Shown here piece after piece: positions 1-5,084 of a stretch of DNA of 5,084 bases. How positions within the stretch are numbered: the stretch's first letter is position 1; each line of letters begins with the position of its first letter. A model generated the notes under the pieces. The model was not told where the DNA came from and searched no databases. It worked only from the letters and a program-made list of their open reading frames with translations. The stretch spans positions 52,986-58,069 of the forward strand of contig DBYQ01000054.1 in assembly GCA_002310015.1 (NCBI GenBank), in the 5' to 3' direction. Source of the stretch: Bacteroidales bacterium UBA1182. GTDB taxonomy: Bacteria > Bacteroidota > Bacteroidia > Bacteroidales > Bacteroidaceae. The position numbers and the translations under genes are program-made.

Positions 1-86
1 TATGCGCCTGCCAGATGGCCTATGTGTAGCGGGCCGTTGGCGTAGGGCAGGGCCGATGTAACCAGAATCCTCTTGTAATCTTTCAT
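1..86 (-). CDS. metG: Methionyl-tRNA synthetase, N-terminal fragment (cut by window edge)
   Basis: Only the first 28 codons are present; the gene runs off the left edge of the window. The product charges tRNA(Met) with methionine in the cytoplasm, using ATP. The fragment reads from an ATG (complement of 84-86) through T10-S11-A12-L13-P14-Y15-A16-N17-G18-P19, followed by H21-I22-G23-H24. This is the class I synthetase HIGH signature, and the flanking 'TSALPYANGPLHIGHLAG' string is characteristic of bacterial/archaeal-type MetRS. The start fits the family, because the catalytic Rossmann fold begins almost at the N terminus. No Shine-Dalgarno sequence precedes the ATG, as is common in Bacteroidetes. 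A TACCTTTG box lies 27 bp upstream. Domain composition beyond residue 28 cannot be seen. Other class I synthetases share HIGH, but the surrounding residues point to MetRS. Confidence 0.93.
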   Translation of the reverse strand, partial: MKDYKRILVTSALPYANGPLHIGHLAGA

Positions 87-113
87 ATTGTGTCTATAAT
101 TGTTTCCAGACTG

Positions 114-121
114 CAAAGGTA
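114..121 (-). promoter_or_regulatory. Putative metG promoter, -7 box TACCTTTG
   Basis: The minus strand reads TACCTTTG here, a perfect match to the Bacteroidetes -7 consensus TAnnTTTG, and it lies 27 bp upstream of the metG ATG. A start site about 7-10 nt downstream would give a leader of roughly 20 nt. No TTTG-like -33 element is present at the usual 19-21 bp spacing. That region (about 141-146) is occupied by the palindromic repeat and reads ACCC/GACC on this strand. The promoter may therefore be weakened or use a degenerate -33. The assignment rests on the consensus match and position only. Confidence 0.55.
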
Positions 122-230
122 ATAAAAAATGATACAATTGGGGTCAGACCCCTTTTGCACATGCTAAAGTTTGCGATTATGGATGAATTATGCACGTGCA
201 AAAGGGGTCTGACCCCAATTGTATCATTTT
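121..230 (-). terminator. Possible intrinsic terminator of the yifB transcript formed by the palindrome
   Basis: In the minus-strand RNA the palindrome folds into a stem of 39 pairs; its single DNA mismatch becomes a G-U wobble. The stem is followed by a U-rich stretch, complementary to the A-run around 121-129 (TTTTTTATT on the minus strand). A GC-rich stem core plus a U tail fits a Rho-independent terminator. Against this, the base of the stem is AT-rich, the arms are far longer than usual, and the yifB stop codon lies inside the stem, so translating ribosomes would disturb it. Confidence 0.35.
126..230. repeat. 105-bp palindromic REP/MITE-like element with two 39-bp arms
   Basis: The left arm (126-164) and right arm (192-230) are inverted copies with one mismatch in 39 bp (A161 opposite C195), separated by a 27-nt loop (165-191). 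Each arm contains a smaller palindrome, GGGGTCAGACCCC at 140-152 and GGGGTCTGACCCC at 204-216, so single-stranded DNA could form either one long hairpin or two small ones. This resembles paired inverted REP elements (BIME-like) or a short MITE. From memory, GGGGTCAGACCCC-type cores recur as dispersed repeats in many bacterial genomes, some near REP-associated Y1 transposases; I cannot verify that here. No clear target-site duplication flanks the element and no transposase is encoded in the window. The element overlaps the last codons and stop of yifB on one side and ends 4 bp from the metG -7 box on the other. Confidence 0.85.
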
Positions 231-1762
231 CCCCAAGATGCGCGGTCAAGGCTGCGGTACCCAATGGCTTCCGCAATATGCTGGGGAGTTATGTTGCCCG
301 AACCTTCAAGGTCGGCAATGGTGCGGGCTACCTTGAGGATTCGGTCGTATGCTCGGGCAGAGAGGTTCAGGCGGTTCATGGCTTCTCCCAATATACGGAT
401 GGCGGCAGGCTCTGCCATCGCATACTTACGCAACAGATGCGAATCCATCTGAGAGTTGCAGTAAACACCTTTTTCATGGGCAAAACGGATAGCCTGCACT
501 TTTCTTGCCGCAATGACACGTTCACGTATTTCTGAGCTCCTTTCACCCTGCCGTGAAGATGAGATATCTTCAAAACCCACGGGCAGGATCTCACACTGCA
601 GGTCAAACCTATCCATTAACGGACCTGATACGCGCCCCATATAACGCTCTATGGTAGCGGGGGTGCAGTGACACTCCTTGGTGGGATGGTTGTAATATCC
701 GCACGGACAGGGATTCATGGATGCTACCAGCATGAATGATGCTGGATATTCCACCCTGTACTTGGCTCTGGATATGACAACTGTGCGGTCTTCAAGCGGT
801 TGACGCAGCACTTCAAGTGCGCTTCTGGTGAATTCCGGGAGTTCATCCAGGTACAGAATCCCGTTATGTGCAAGGCTTATCTCTCCTGGCTGCCCGTTGC
901 TTCCTCCACCTGTTAGTGCCACATTGGTAATAGTGTGGTGCGGGTGCCTAAATGGTCTTTCACTTATAAGTGCTGTGCCATGACCGGTGAATCCTGCAAC
1001 GGAATGGATGCGTGTTGTCTCAATGCTCTCTTCTTCAGTGAGCGGGGGCAGTATGGAGGGGAGGGCACGTGCCATCATTGATTTGCCGCTTCCGGGTGGA
1101 CCTATCATTATCAGGTTATGACCGCCGCTGGCTGCCACCTCAAGGGCACGCTTTACTGCTGTCTGGCCTTTGACATCGGCAAAATCAGAATAGATGTGTG
1201 TCGTAGCGGGCTCAAAAGAAGCGCTTGAACGCCCCATAACGCTAATGTGCCCGGGAGCTTGGTTCAGAAGGTCCACCACTTCACGTATGTTACGGGCACC
1301 ATACACCTCTATGCCGTCTATGACAGCAGCCTCAGGGGCATTCTGTACAGGCAGGATTATGCCTTTGAATCCCTCTTTACGGGCACTGATGGCCATTGAA
1401 AGGGCACCTTTAACCGGTTGCAGCGTGCCATCCAGGCTAAGTTCACCCATAATTACGTAATCATTCAGTTTGTCAGCGTTAAGTTCGTCTGACGCTGCCA
1501 TTATCCCTATGGCCAGCGGCAGGTCGTATGCCGCCCCCTCCTTGCGTATATCGGCAGGAGCCATGTTGATGATGATCTGGCATGACGGGAACTTGTAGCC
1601 GTTTACATGGAAAGCCGAAATAATCCGTTCGTGGCTCTCCTTGACTGCACTGTCAGGCAATCCCACAAGAAAGAATTTGATACCGCGCGATGTACTCGCT
1701 TCAATTGTCACGATGTATGCGTCTATCCCTTGGACAGCCGCACCGAAAACTTTGATAAGCAT
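224..1762 (-). CDS. comM: YifB/ComM-family Mg-chelatase-like AAA+ ATPase
   Basis: This 512-residue protein has the usual full length for the YifB/ComM family. The N terminus (about 1-165) is the Lon-protease-like S5 fold (ChlI-type) that starts with the family-typical 'KVFGAAVQGIDA', which supports this ATG. The AAA+ module follows: Walker A GPPGSGKS at 221-228, Walker B ILYLDE at 302-307, sensor 1 N350, an arginine-finger candidate in GPLMDRFD (380-387), and sensor 2 in LSARAYDR (467-474). Cysteines C352, C354, C364 and C366 (PCPCG...ECHC) form the family's conserved cysteine cluster. In Vibrio and Haemophilus, ComM is a hexameric branch-migration helicase that helps integrate donor DNA during natural transformation. 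Its role in Bacteroidetes is inferred. The gene starts 59 bp after the lipoprotein gene with no obvious promoter, so co-transcription from the typA promoter is likely. Its TGA stop and last codon (K512) lie within the arm of the palindromic element, just after the usual C-terminal YRSLDRASW motif, so the loss, if any, is small. Confidence 0.95.
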   Translation of the reverse strand: MLIKVFGAAVQGIDAYIVTIEASTSRGIKFFLVGLPDSAVKESHERIISAFHVNGYKFPSCQIIINMAPADIRKEGAAYDLPLAIGIMAASDELNADKLNDYVIMGELSLDGTLQPVKGALSMAISARKEGFKGIILPVQNAPEAAVIDGIEVYGARNIREVVDLLNQAPGHISVMGRSSASFEPATTHIYSDFADVKGQTAVKRALEVAASGGHNLIMIGPPGSGKSMMARALPSILPPLTEEESIETTRIHSVAGFTGHGTALISERPFRHPHHTITNVALTGGGSNGQPGEISLAHNGILYLDELPEFTRSALEVLRQPLEDRTVVISRAKYRVEYPASFMLVASMNPCPCGYYNHPTKECHCTPATIERYMGRVSGPLMDRFDLQCEILPVGFEDISSSRQGERSSEIRERVIAARKVQAIRFAHEKGVYCNSQMDSHLLRKYAMAEPAAIRILGEAMNRLNLSARAYDRILKVARTIADLEGSGNITPQHIAEAIGYRSLDRASWGK

Positions 1763-1821
1763 GGTTAAGAATTGGTATTAATAGAGTTAAGATATTGCAA
1801 TACAAGGTTTATTATGTTATT
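1763..1821. other. 59-bp AT-rich spacer between the lipoprotein gene and yifB
   Basis: The spacer carries no hairpin with a U tail and no match to TAnnTTTG on the minus strand, so neither a terminator nor a yifB promoter is evident. It contains a 10-bp perfect palindrome, TATTGCAATA (1793-1802), and two GTTAAGA copies (1764-1770 and 1786-1792) spaced 22 bp apart. Both could occur by chance in AT-rich DNA. No Shine-Dalgarno sequence is visible before the yifB ATG. Read-through from the upstream genes is the simplest explanation for yifB expression. Confidence 0.5.
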
Positions 1822-2886
1822 TCATTTCTTTTTATTATTTGTCTTGTTTTTTGTTTTTGGATTTTCTTTTTTCACAGGTAATTTTTTATCAATCTCCCCA
1901 TCCATTTCTTGGAGCGAGGTAGAAATGTAAGCAACTTTTCTTGATTCTGAAAATAGGATGTAAACAGGTAGCTTTGTGAGCTTGCAGATTTTGATTATCT
2001 TACTGTCCCAACCATTGTTATCTATATATGAGAACCAGTCAAGGGAATCCTTTTCAATTGTTTTTTTCCATCTTTCCACATTCACATCAGTAGATATGTC
2101 TGTAACAAAGAGTTTCCTTTCAGAATATTTGATTCTAAGTGAATCCATATCTTTTCTAGCCTTAAGACCTTCGTCTCCTGTCCATGTAGCCCAAACACAT
2201 ACTAGAATGTGATTGGAGGAGCCTCCTATGTCGGTAATTTGGAAAGTTTCTCCTAAAGAGTCTTTTACAGAAAAAGAAGTCAGATAGGTGTTGTTGTCGA
2301 TAACACCTTTGAACTCTGATTTAAGAGCAACAATGTAGGGAGCATCCTGCATGTTGCCACTAATTTTGTTTAAAACGTTTTGTATGGTTTTCTCATCGGC
2401 ATGGTATTTCTGAACCAGTTGTTCATAAATAAGATATGGAGTAACTTCTGAGAAAGGATCTTTGGTTATGAACGAGTCAACATGTGCTATAATCTGCTCA
2501 ATAGTAGTATCATTCAGTGAACTCAGGTAAAATGACTGATAGGAATCGTTGCAGTAGCCACCGGATACGCTGATCATACCGGTGTCTGCAGGTATTACTA
2601 TAGTGGAGTGTACATTCTTTTCAGCAAAAACCGGATGACGGCGTCCATCAGGCAAAACAAGTATCAATGTCGTGACGGTATCGGGACGGATTGACCATTT
2701 AAATTGACCTTCATTACAAAAAATGGTATCAACATTCTCAAAACGGTTGTCAATTCCTACTAGAAGGATTGTGTCAATTCCCTCTTGGACAGTTCCACGC
2801 AACACGAACTCCCCTTTGTGCCTGCCACATGATGCTGACAGGAACAGAACAAAGAGAGTCAATATTGCGTAAAACCTTGATTTCAT
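1822..2886 (-). CDS. Predicted lipoprotein: DUF4369-like domain plus thioredoxin-like fold lacking the CXXC motif
   Basis: This 354-residue protein has an N-terminal lipoprotein signal: basic K2/R4, a hydrophobic core at about 6-18, and a lipobox ending at C20 (LSASC). No Asp/Glu-rich surface-export signal follows C20, so it is probably a periplasm-facing lipoprotein. Residues about 25-110 are beta-rich and resemble DUF4369, the domain commonly placed before TlpA/AhpC-type thioredoxin domains in Bacteroidetes. A helical linker spans about 115-195. A thioredoxin-like fold covers about 205-335, with VWATWTGDEG (231-240) where TlpA/ResA proteins have WAxWCxxC. T236 and E239 replace the two redox cysteines, while the probable cis-proline (K-L-P307-V-Y) is kept. 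Thiol-disulfide exchange by the usual mechanism is therefore unlikely; a binding or scaffolding role is inferred. The C terminus (about 334-354) is very Lys/Asn-rich. The gene begins 12 bp after the typA stop and has no Shine-Dalgarno sequence, implying co-transcription. It is clearly more AT-rich than its neighbours. The exact function is unknown. Confidence 0.85.
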   Translation of the reverse strand: MKSRFYAILTLFVLFLSASCGRHKGEFVLRGTVQEGIDTILLVGIDNRFENVDTIFCNEGQFKWSIRPDTVTTLILVLPDGRRHPVFAEKNVHSTIVIPADTGMISVSGGYCNDSYQSFYLSSLNDTTIEQIIAHVDSFITKDPFSEVTPYLIYEQLVQKYHADEKTIQNVLNKISGNMQDAPYIVALKSEFKGVIDNNTYLTSFSVKDSLGETFQITDIGGSSNHILVCVWATWTGDEGLKARKDMDSLRIKYSERKLFVTDISTDVNVERWKKTIEKDSLDWFSYIDNNGWDSKIIKICKLTKLPVYILFSESRKVAYISTSLQEMDGEIDKKLPVKKENPKTKNKTNNKKK

Positions 2887-2898
2887 GGGCCGAAAGGT

Positions 2899-4692
2899 TT
2901 ACTTGGCGGCACGTTTGCGCTCCAACTCGCTCAGTATGATCTTGCGCATACGCATGCTCTTGGGAGTAACTTCAACGTACTCATCGTTCTTGATGTACTC
3001 CAGAGCCTCTTCAAGTGAGAATATCACGGGAGGTGCAATATGAGCCTTTTCATCGGCACCGCTGGCACGCATGTTGGTAAGCTGCTTACTCTTGGTTACG
3101 TTGATTACCAGGTCTTTCTCATGAACGTGCTCACCAACCACCTGGCCTGCATAAACCTGATCCTGCGGGTTCACAAAGAACTTGCCGCGATCCTGCAGCT
3201 TGTCAAGTGCGTATGCGAACACGGTACCGGTCTCCATGGCTACCATTGAACCGTTGGTACGGCGCTCAATGTCACCCTTGTAAGGCTGATACTCCTTGAA
3301 GCGGTGTGCCATTACGGCCTCACCCTGTGATGCGGTAAGTACATTGGTTCTAAGGCCGATGATTCCGCGTGAGGGAATATCGAACACTATGACCACGCGG
3401 TCACCCTGGGTATCCATTGATGTCATCTCGCCCTTACGCTTGGTAGCCAGGTCAATCATCTTGCTGGCAAACTCCTCCGGTACGCTGATGGTAAGTTCCT
3501 CAATAGGCTCACAGTTCTTGCCGTCTATCTCCTTCATGATAACCTGAGGCTGGCCAACCTGGAGCTCATAGCCCTCACGGCGCATGGTCTCAATGAGGAT
3601 TGAAAGATGCAGTACACCACGGCCTGAAACTATCCATTTGCCATCCTCCTCTGTACGGCGTACGCGCAGGGCCAGGTTCTTGTCAAGCTCCAGGTTCAAG
3701 CGGTCCTGGATGTGGCGTGATGTAACATATTTTCCTTCCTTGCCAAAGAAAGGTGAGTCATTTATTGAGAAGAGCATACTCATGGTAGGCTCGTCAATTG
3801 CGATAGGTGGCAGTGGATCCGGATTCTCCGCATCGCAGATGGTATCACCTATCTCAAACTTGTCAAGTCCTACGATGGCGCATATATCACCGGCCTCTAC
3901 AGTGGGAACACGCTTGCGGCCCATTCCCTCAAAGGTATGCAGTTCCTTGATCTTGACCTTCTCCTTGCTGCCGTCACGGTGTGACAGTGTGCAGGTCATG
4001 CCCTCGTTCAGGGTACCGCGGTTTACACGGCCTACTGCTATACGGCCGGTGTATGATGAGTAGTCAAGTGATGTGATAAGCATCTGGAGTGTGCCCTCCT
4101 CCTGCTTGGGAGCAGGGATATGCTCAATTATTGCATCGAGCAGGGGCAGAATGTTATCAGTGGGCTGTTTCCAGTCAGTACTCATCCAGTTCTGCTTGGC
4201 AGAGCCGTAGAGTACGGGGAAATCAAGCTGTTCCTCAGTGGCATCGAGAGCGAACATAAGGTCAAATACCATCTCATATACCTCATCGGGGCGGCAGTTG
4301 GGCTTATCTACCTTATTAACTACTACTATAGGTTTAAGGCCAATCTGAAGTGCCTTCTGCAGCACGAAACGGGTCTGGGGCATGGGGCCTTCAAATGCAT
4401 CCACCAGAAGGATGCAGCCATCGGCCATATTGAGAACACGCTCCACCTCACCGCCAAAGTCGGAGTGTCCCGGAGTGTCAATGATGTTAATCTTGGTATC
4501 CTTGTAAGTAATGGAGACGTTCTTGGAGAGAATGGTTATACCACGCTCACGCTCCAAATCGTTGTTGTCAAGCATCAGTTCACCTTTGGCCTGGTTGTCA
4601 CGGAACAGGTGTCCGGCAAGCATCATCTTGTCAACCAGGGTTGTCTTTCCGTGGTCAACGTGGGCAATAATAGCGATATTCCTTATGTTCAT
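2899..4692 (-). CDS. typA: Translational GTPase TypA/BipA
   Basis: This 597-residue ribosome-associated GTPase has a typical length for BipA. It binds the 70S ribosome at the EF-G site and is linked to 50S assembly and to growth under cold or other stress. The G domain shows G1 AHVDHGKT (10-17), G2 RGIT (50-53, T53), G3 DTPGH (72-76), G4 NKVD (126-129) and G5 SAK (164-166). Domain II, the EF-Tu-like beta barrel, follows at about 200-295. The EF-G III/V-like domains run from about 300 to 480 and include SGRGVLHLSIL (356-366) and SRGIIGLRT (441-449). The BipA-specific C-terminal domain includes NVTKSKQLTNMRASG (531-545), which separates it from LepA and EF-G. The ATG is confirmed by the canonical start MNIRNIAIIAHVDHGK, and a weak AAGGT (complement of 4699-4703) lies upstream. 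A strong -7 box sits at 4718-4725. typA is the first gene of a probable typA-lipoprotein-yifB unit and is divergent from rpsO. Confidence 0.98.
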   Translation of the reverse strand: MNIRNIAIIAHVDHGKTTLVDKMMLAGHLFRDNQAKGELMLDNNDLERERGITILSKNVSITYKDTKINIIDTPGHSDFGGEVERVLNMADGCILLVDAFEGPMPQTRFVLQKALQIGLKPIVVVNKVDKPNCRPDEVYEMVFDLMFALDATEEQLDFPVLYGSAKQNWMSTDWKQPTDNILPLLDAIIEHIPAPKQEEGTLQMLITSLDYSSYTGRIAVGRVNRGTLNEGMTCTLSHRDGSKEKVKIKELHTFEGMGRKRVPTVEAGDICAIVGLDKFEIGDTICDAENPDPLPPIAIDEPTMSMLFSINDSPFFGKEGKYVTSRHIQDRLNLELDKNLALRVRRTEEDGKWIVSGRGVLHLSILIETMRREGYELQVGQPQVIMKEIDGKNCEPIEELTISVPEEFASKMIDLATKRKGEMTSMDTQGDRVVIVFDIPSRGIIGLRTNVLTASQGEAVMAHRFKEYQPYKGDIERRTNGSMVAMETGTVFAYALDKLQDRGKFFVNPQDQVYAGQVVGEHVHEKDLVINVTKSKQLTNMRASGADEKAHIAPPVIFSLEEALEYIKNDEYVEVTPKSMRMRKIILSELERKRAAK

Positions 4693-4717
4693 ATATCTAC
4701 CTTTTGTTTTCCGGGTG

Positions 4718-4725
4718 CAAAGTTA
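4718..4725 (-). promoter_or_regulatory. typA promoter, -7 box TAACTTTG
   Basis: The minus strand reads TAACTTTG, a perfect TAnnTTTG match, 25 bp upstream of the typA ATG. The best -33 candidate at proper spacing is weak (AATG, complement of 4747-4750, 21-bp spacer). Transcription would start near 4708-4712, giving a short leader. It probably drives typA and, by read-through, the lipoprotein gene and yifB. Confidence 0.7.
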
Positions 4726-4747
4726 CGGGAAAATTGTTAGATTTTTC

Positions 4748-4778
4748 ATTGTGTATTAAAAAAGAAGATATAACTTTG
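4748..4778 (+). promoter_or_regulatory. rpsO promoter: -33 ATTG and -7 TAACTTTG
   Basis: The -7 box TAACTTTG at 4771-4778 is a perfect match to the Bacteroidetes consensus. An ATTG at 4748-4751 (consensus TTTG) sits 19 bp upstream, the expected spacing for the Bacteroidetes primary sigma factor. The predicted transcription start near 4785 gives a leader of about 30 nt before the rpsO ATG. This leader is AT-rich next to the start codon and has no Shine-Dalgarno sequence, which is normal for highly expressed Bacteroidetes ribosomal protein genes. The leader looks too short for an elaborate autoregulatory structure, and I see no stable hairpin in it. Confidence 0.75.
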
Positions 4779-4815
4779 CGCCCGCTAAACGAGTTTTCAC
4801 ATTATTTTTAAGAAA

Positions 4816-5084
4816 ATGTATTTAGACAAAGAGAAAAAACAAGAGATCTTTGGACAATACGGAAAGTCCAACACGGATACTGGCTCACCTGAAGCCCAGA
4901 TAGCCTTGTTCTCATACCGTATTTCCCATTTGACGGAACATCTTAAGGAGAACCGTAAGGATTATAGCACTGAAAGGGCACTGACCCAGTTGGTAGGTAA
5001 GCGCAGGAGACTGCTCAACTACCTCAAGGAGAGAGACATTGAGCGCTACCGCGCCATCGTTAAGGCTCTCGGTCTGCGTAAGTA
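4816..5084 (+). CDS. rpsO: 30S ribosomal protein S15 (final stop base outside the window)
   Basis: 89 codons are visible, ending in G-L-R-K followed by 'TA' at the window edge. S15 is normally about 89 residues and Bacteroidetes S15 ends in ALGLRK, so the protein is almost certainly complete and only the last base of a TAA or TAG stop is missing. S15 is a primary 16S rRNA-binding protein that nucleates assembly of the central domain of the 30S platform and contributes to the 30S-50S bridge. Diagnostic residues are D21-T-G-S-P-E-A-Q-I-A30, the SYRISHLTEHL helix (33-43), and the basic G61-K-R-R-R-L-L-N-Y-L stretch (61-70) that contacts RNA. The ATG chosen gives the expected MYLDKEKK-type start. 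The gene is divergent from typA, and its own strong promoter lies upstream. Confidence 0.97.
   Translation, partial: MYLDKEKKQEIFGQYGKSNTDTGSPEAQIALFSYRISHLTEHLKENRKDYSTERALTQLVGKRRRLLNYLKERDIERYRAIVKALGLRK

Noticed and set aside
191..200. TGCACGTGCA, a perfect palindrome with a CACGTG core
   Set aside because: It is the inner edge of the right arm of the larger repeat; the left arm copy is altered. There is no independent reason to call it an operator.
126..230. Possible CRISPR or tandem repeat array
   Set aside because: There are only two copies and they are inverted, not direct, with a single 27-nt intervening segment. No cas genes are present.
94..276. Minus-strand 60-codon frame across the repeat
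   Set aside because: It mostly translates the two arms of the inverted repeat and overlaps the yifB end in another frame. Symmetric arms readily create such frames.
349..368. Possible metal-chelatase role for the YifB protein because of 'Mg-chelatase-like' naming
   Set aside because: The domain order (N-terminal Lon-like fold, AAA+ module, cysteine cluster) is that of YifB/ComM. No other chelatase subunits or tetrapyrrole genes are nearby.
155..535. Plus-strand open frame of 126 codons spanning the palindrome and the yifB 3' end
   Set aside because: It is antisense to the conserved C terminus of YifB, starts inside the repeat, lacks a promoter or ribosome-binding context, and its translation resembles no protein family.
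1793..1802. Perfect 10-bp palindrome TATTGCAATA and paired GTTAAGA repeats upstream of yifB
   Set aside because: They are short and AT-rich, so chance occurrence is likely. No matching site is seen elsewhere in the window and no regulator can be named.
3040..4759. Several plus-strand frames opposite typA, the longest at 4120-4740
   Set aside because: They are antisense shadows of the well-conserved typA frame. The longest runs through the typA start and its promoter, with no recognisable product.

Overview
The window looks like a chromosomal segment from a member of the Bacteroidales (Bacteroides/Prevotella-like). The evidence is the protein sequences (S15, BipA, YifB and MetRS are all of Bacteroidetes type), three exact matches to the Bacteroidetes -7 promoter box TAnnTTTG, the weak or absent Shine-Dalgarno sequences, and a DUF4369/thioredoxin-like lipoprotein, an architecture typical of this phylum. 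I cannot assign a genus.

Layout: four genes lie on the minus strand. Reading in the direction of transcription, from high to low coordinates, they are typA/bipA (2899-4692), a thioredoxin-fold lipoprotein without the catalytic cysteines (1822-2886), the YifB/ComM AAA+ ATPase (224-1762) and the first 28 codons of metG (1-86, cut by the window edge). Divergent from them on the plus strand is rpsO (4816 to the window end), complete except for the last base of its stop codon. The 123-bp typA/rpsO gap carries two back-to-back promoters whose -7 boxes are identical (TAACTTTG). The lipoprotein starts 12 bp after the typA stop and yifB starts 59 bp after the lipoprotein stop. No clear promoter is visible in either gap, so typA, the lipoprotein gene and yifB are probably one transcription unit. 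metG appears to have its own -7 box.

The most unusual structure is a 105-bp palindromic element (126-230) between yifB and metG. It has two 39-bp arms with a single mismatch around a 27-nt loop, and each arm contains its own small palindrome, GGGGTCAGACCCC. It resembles a paired REP/MITE-like mobile repeat. It overlaps the end of yifB and supplies its stop codon. It also ends 4 bp from the metG -7 box, so the metG -33 region falls inside the repeat. In the minus-strand transcript it would fold into a very long hairpin followed by a U-rich tract, so it may also act as a terminator.

Functionally the genes are mostly housekeeping: translation (S15, MetRS), ribosome assembly and stress translation (BipA), and DNA branch migration during recombination or transformation (YifB/ComM). 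The lipoprotein is the least understood product. I see no new multi-gene system here. The repeat element and the cysteine-less thioredoxin lipoprotein are the items worth follow-up.
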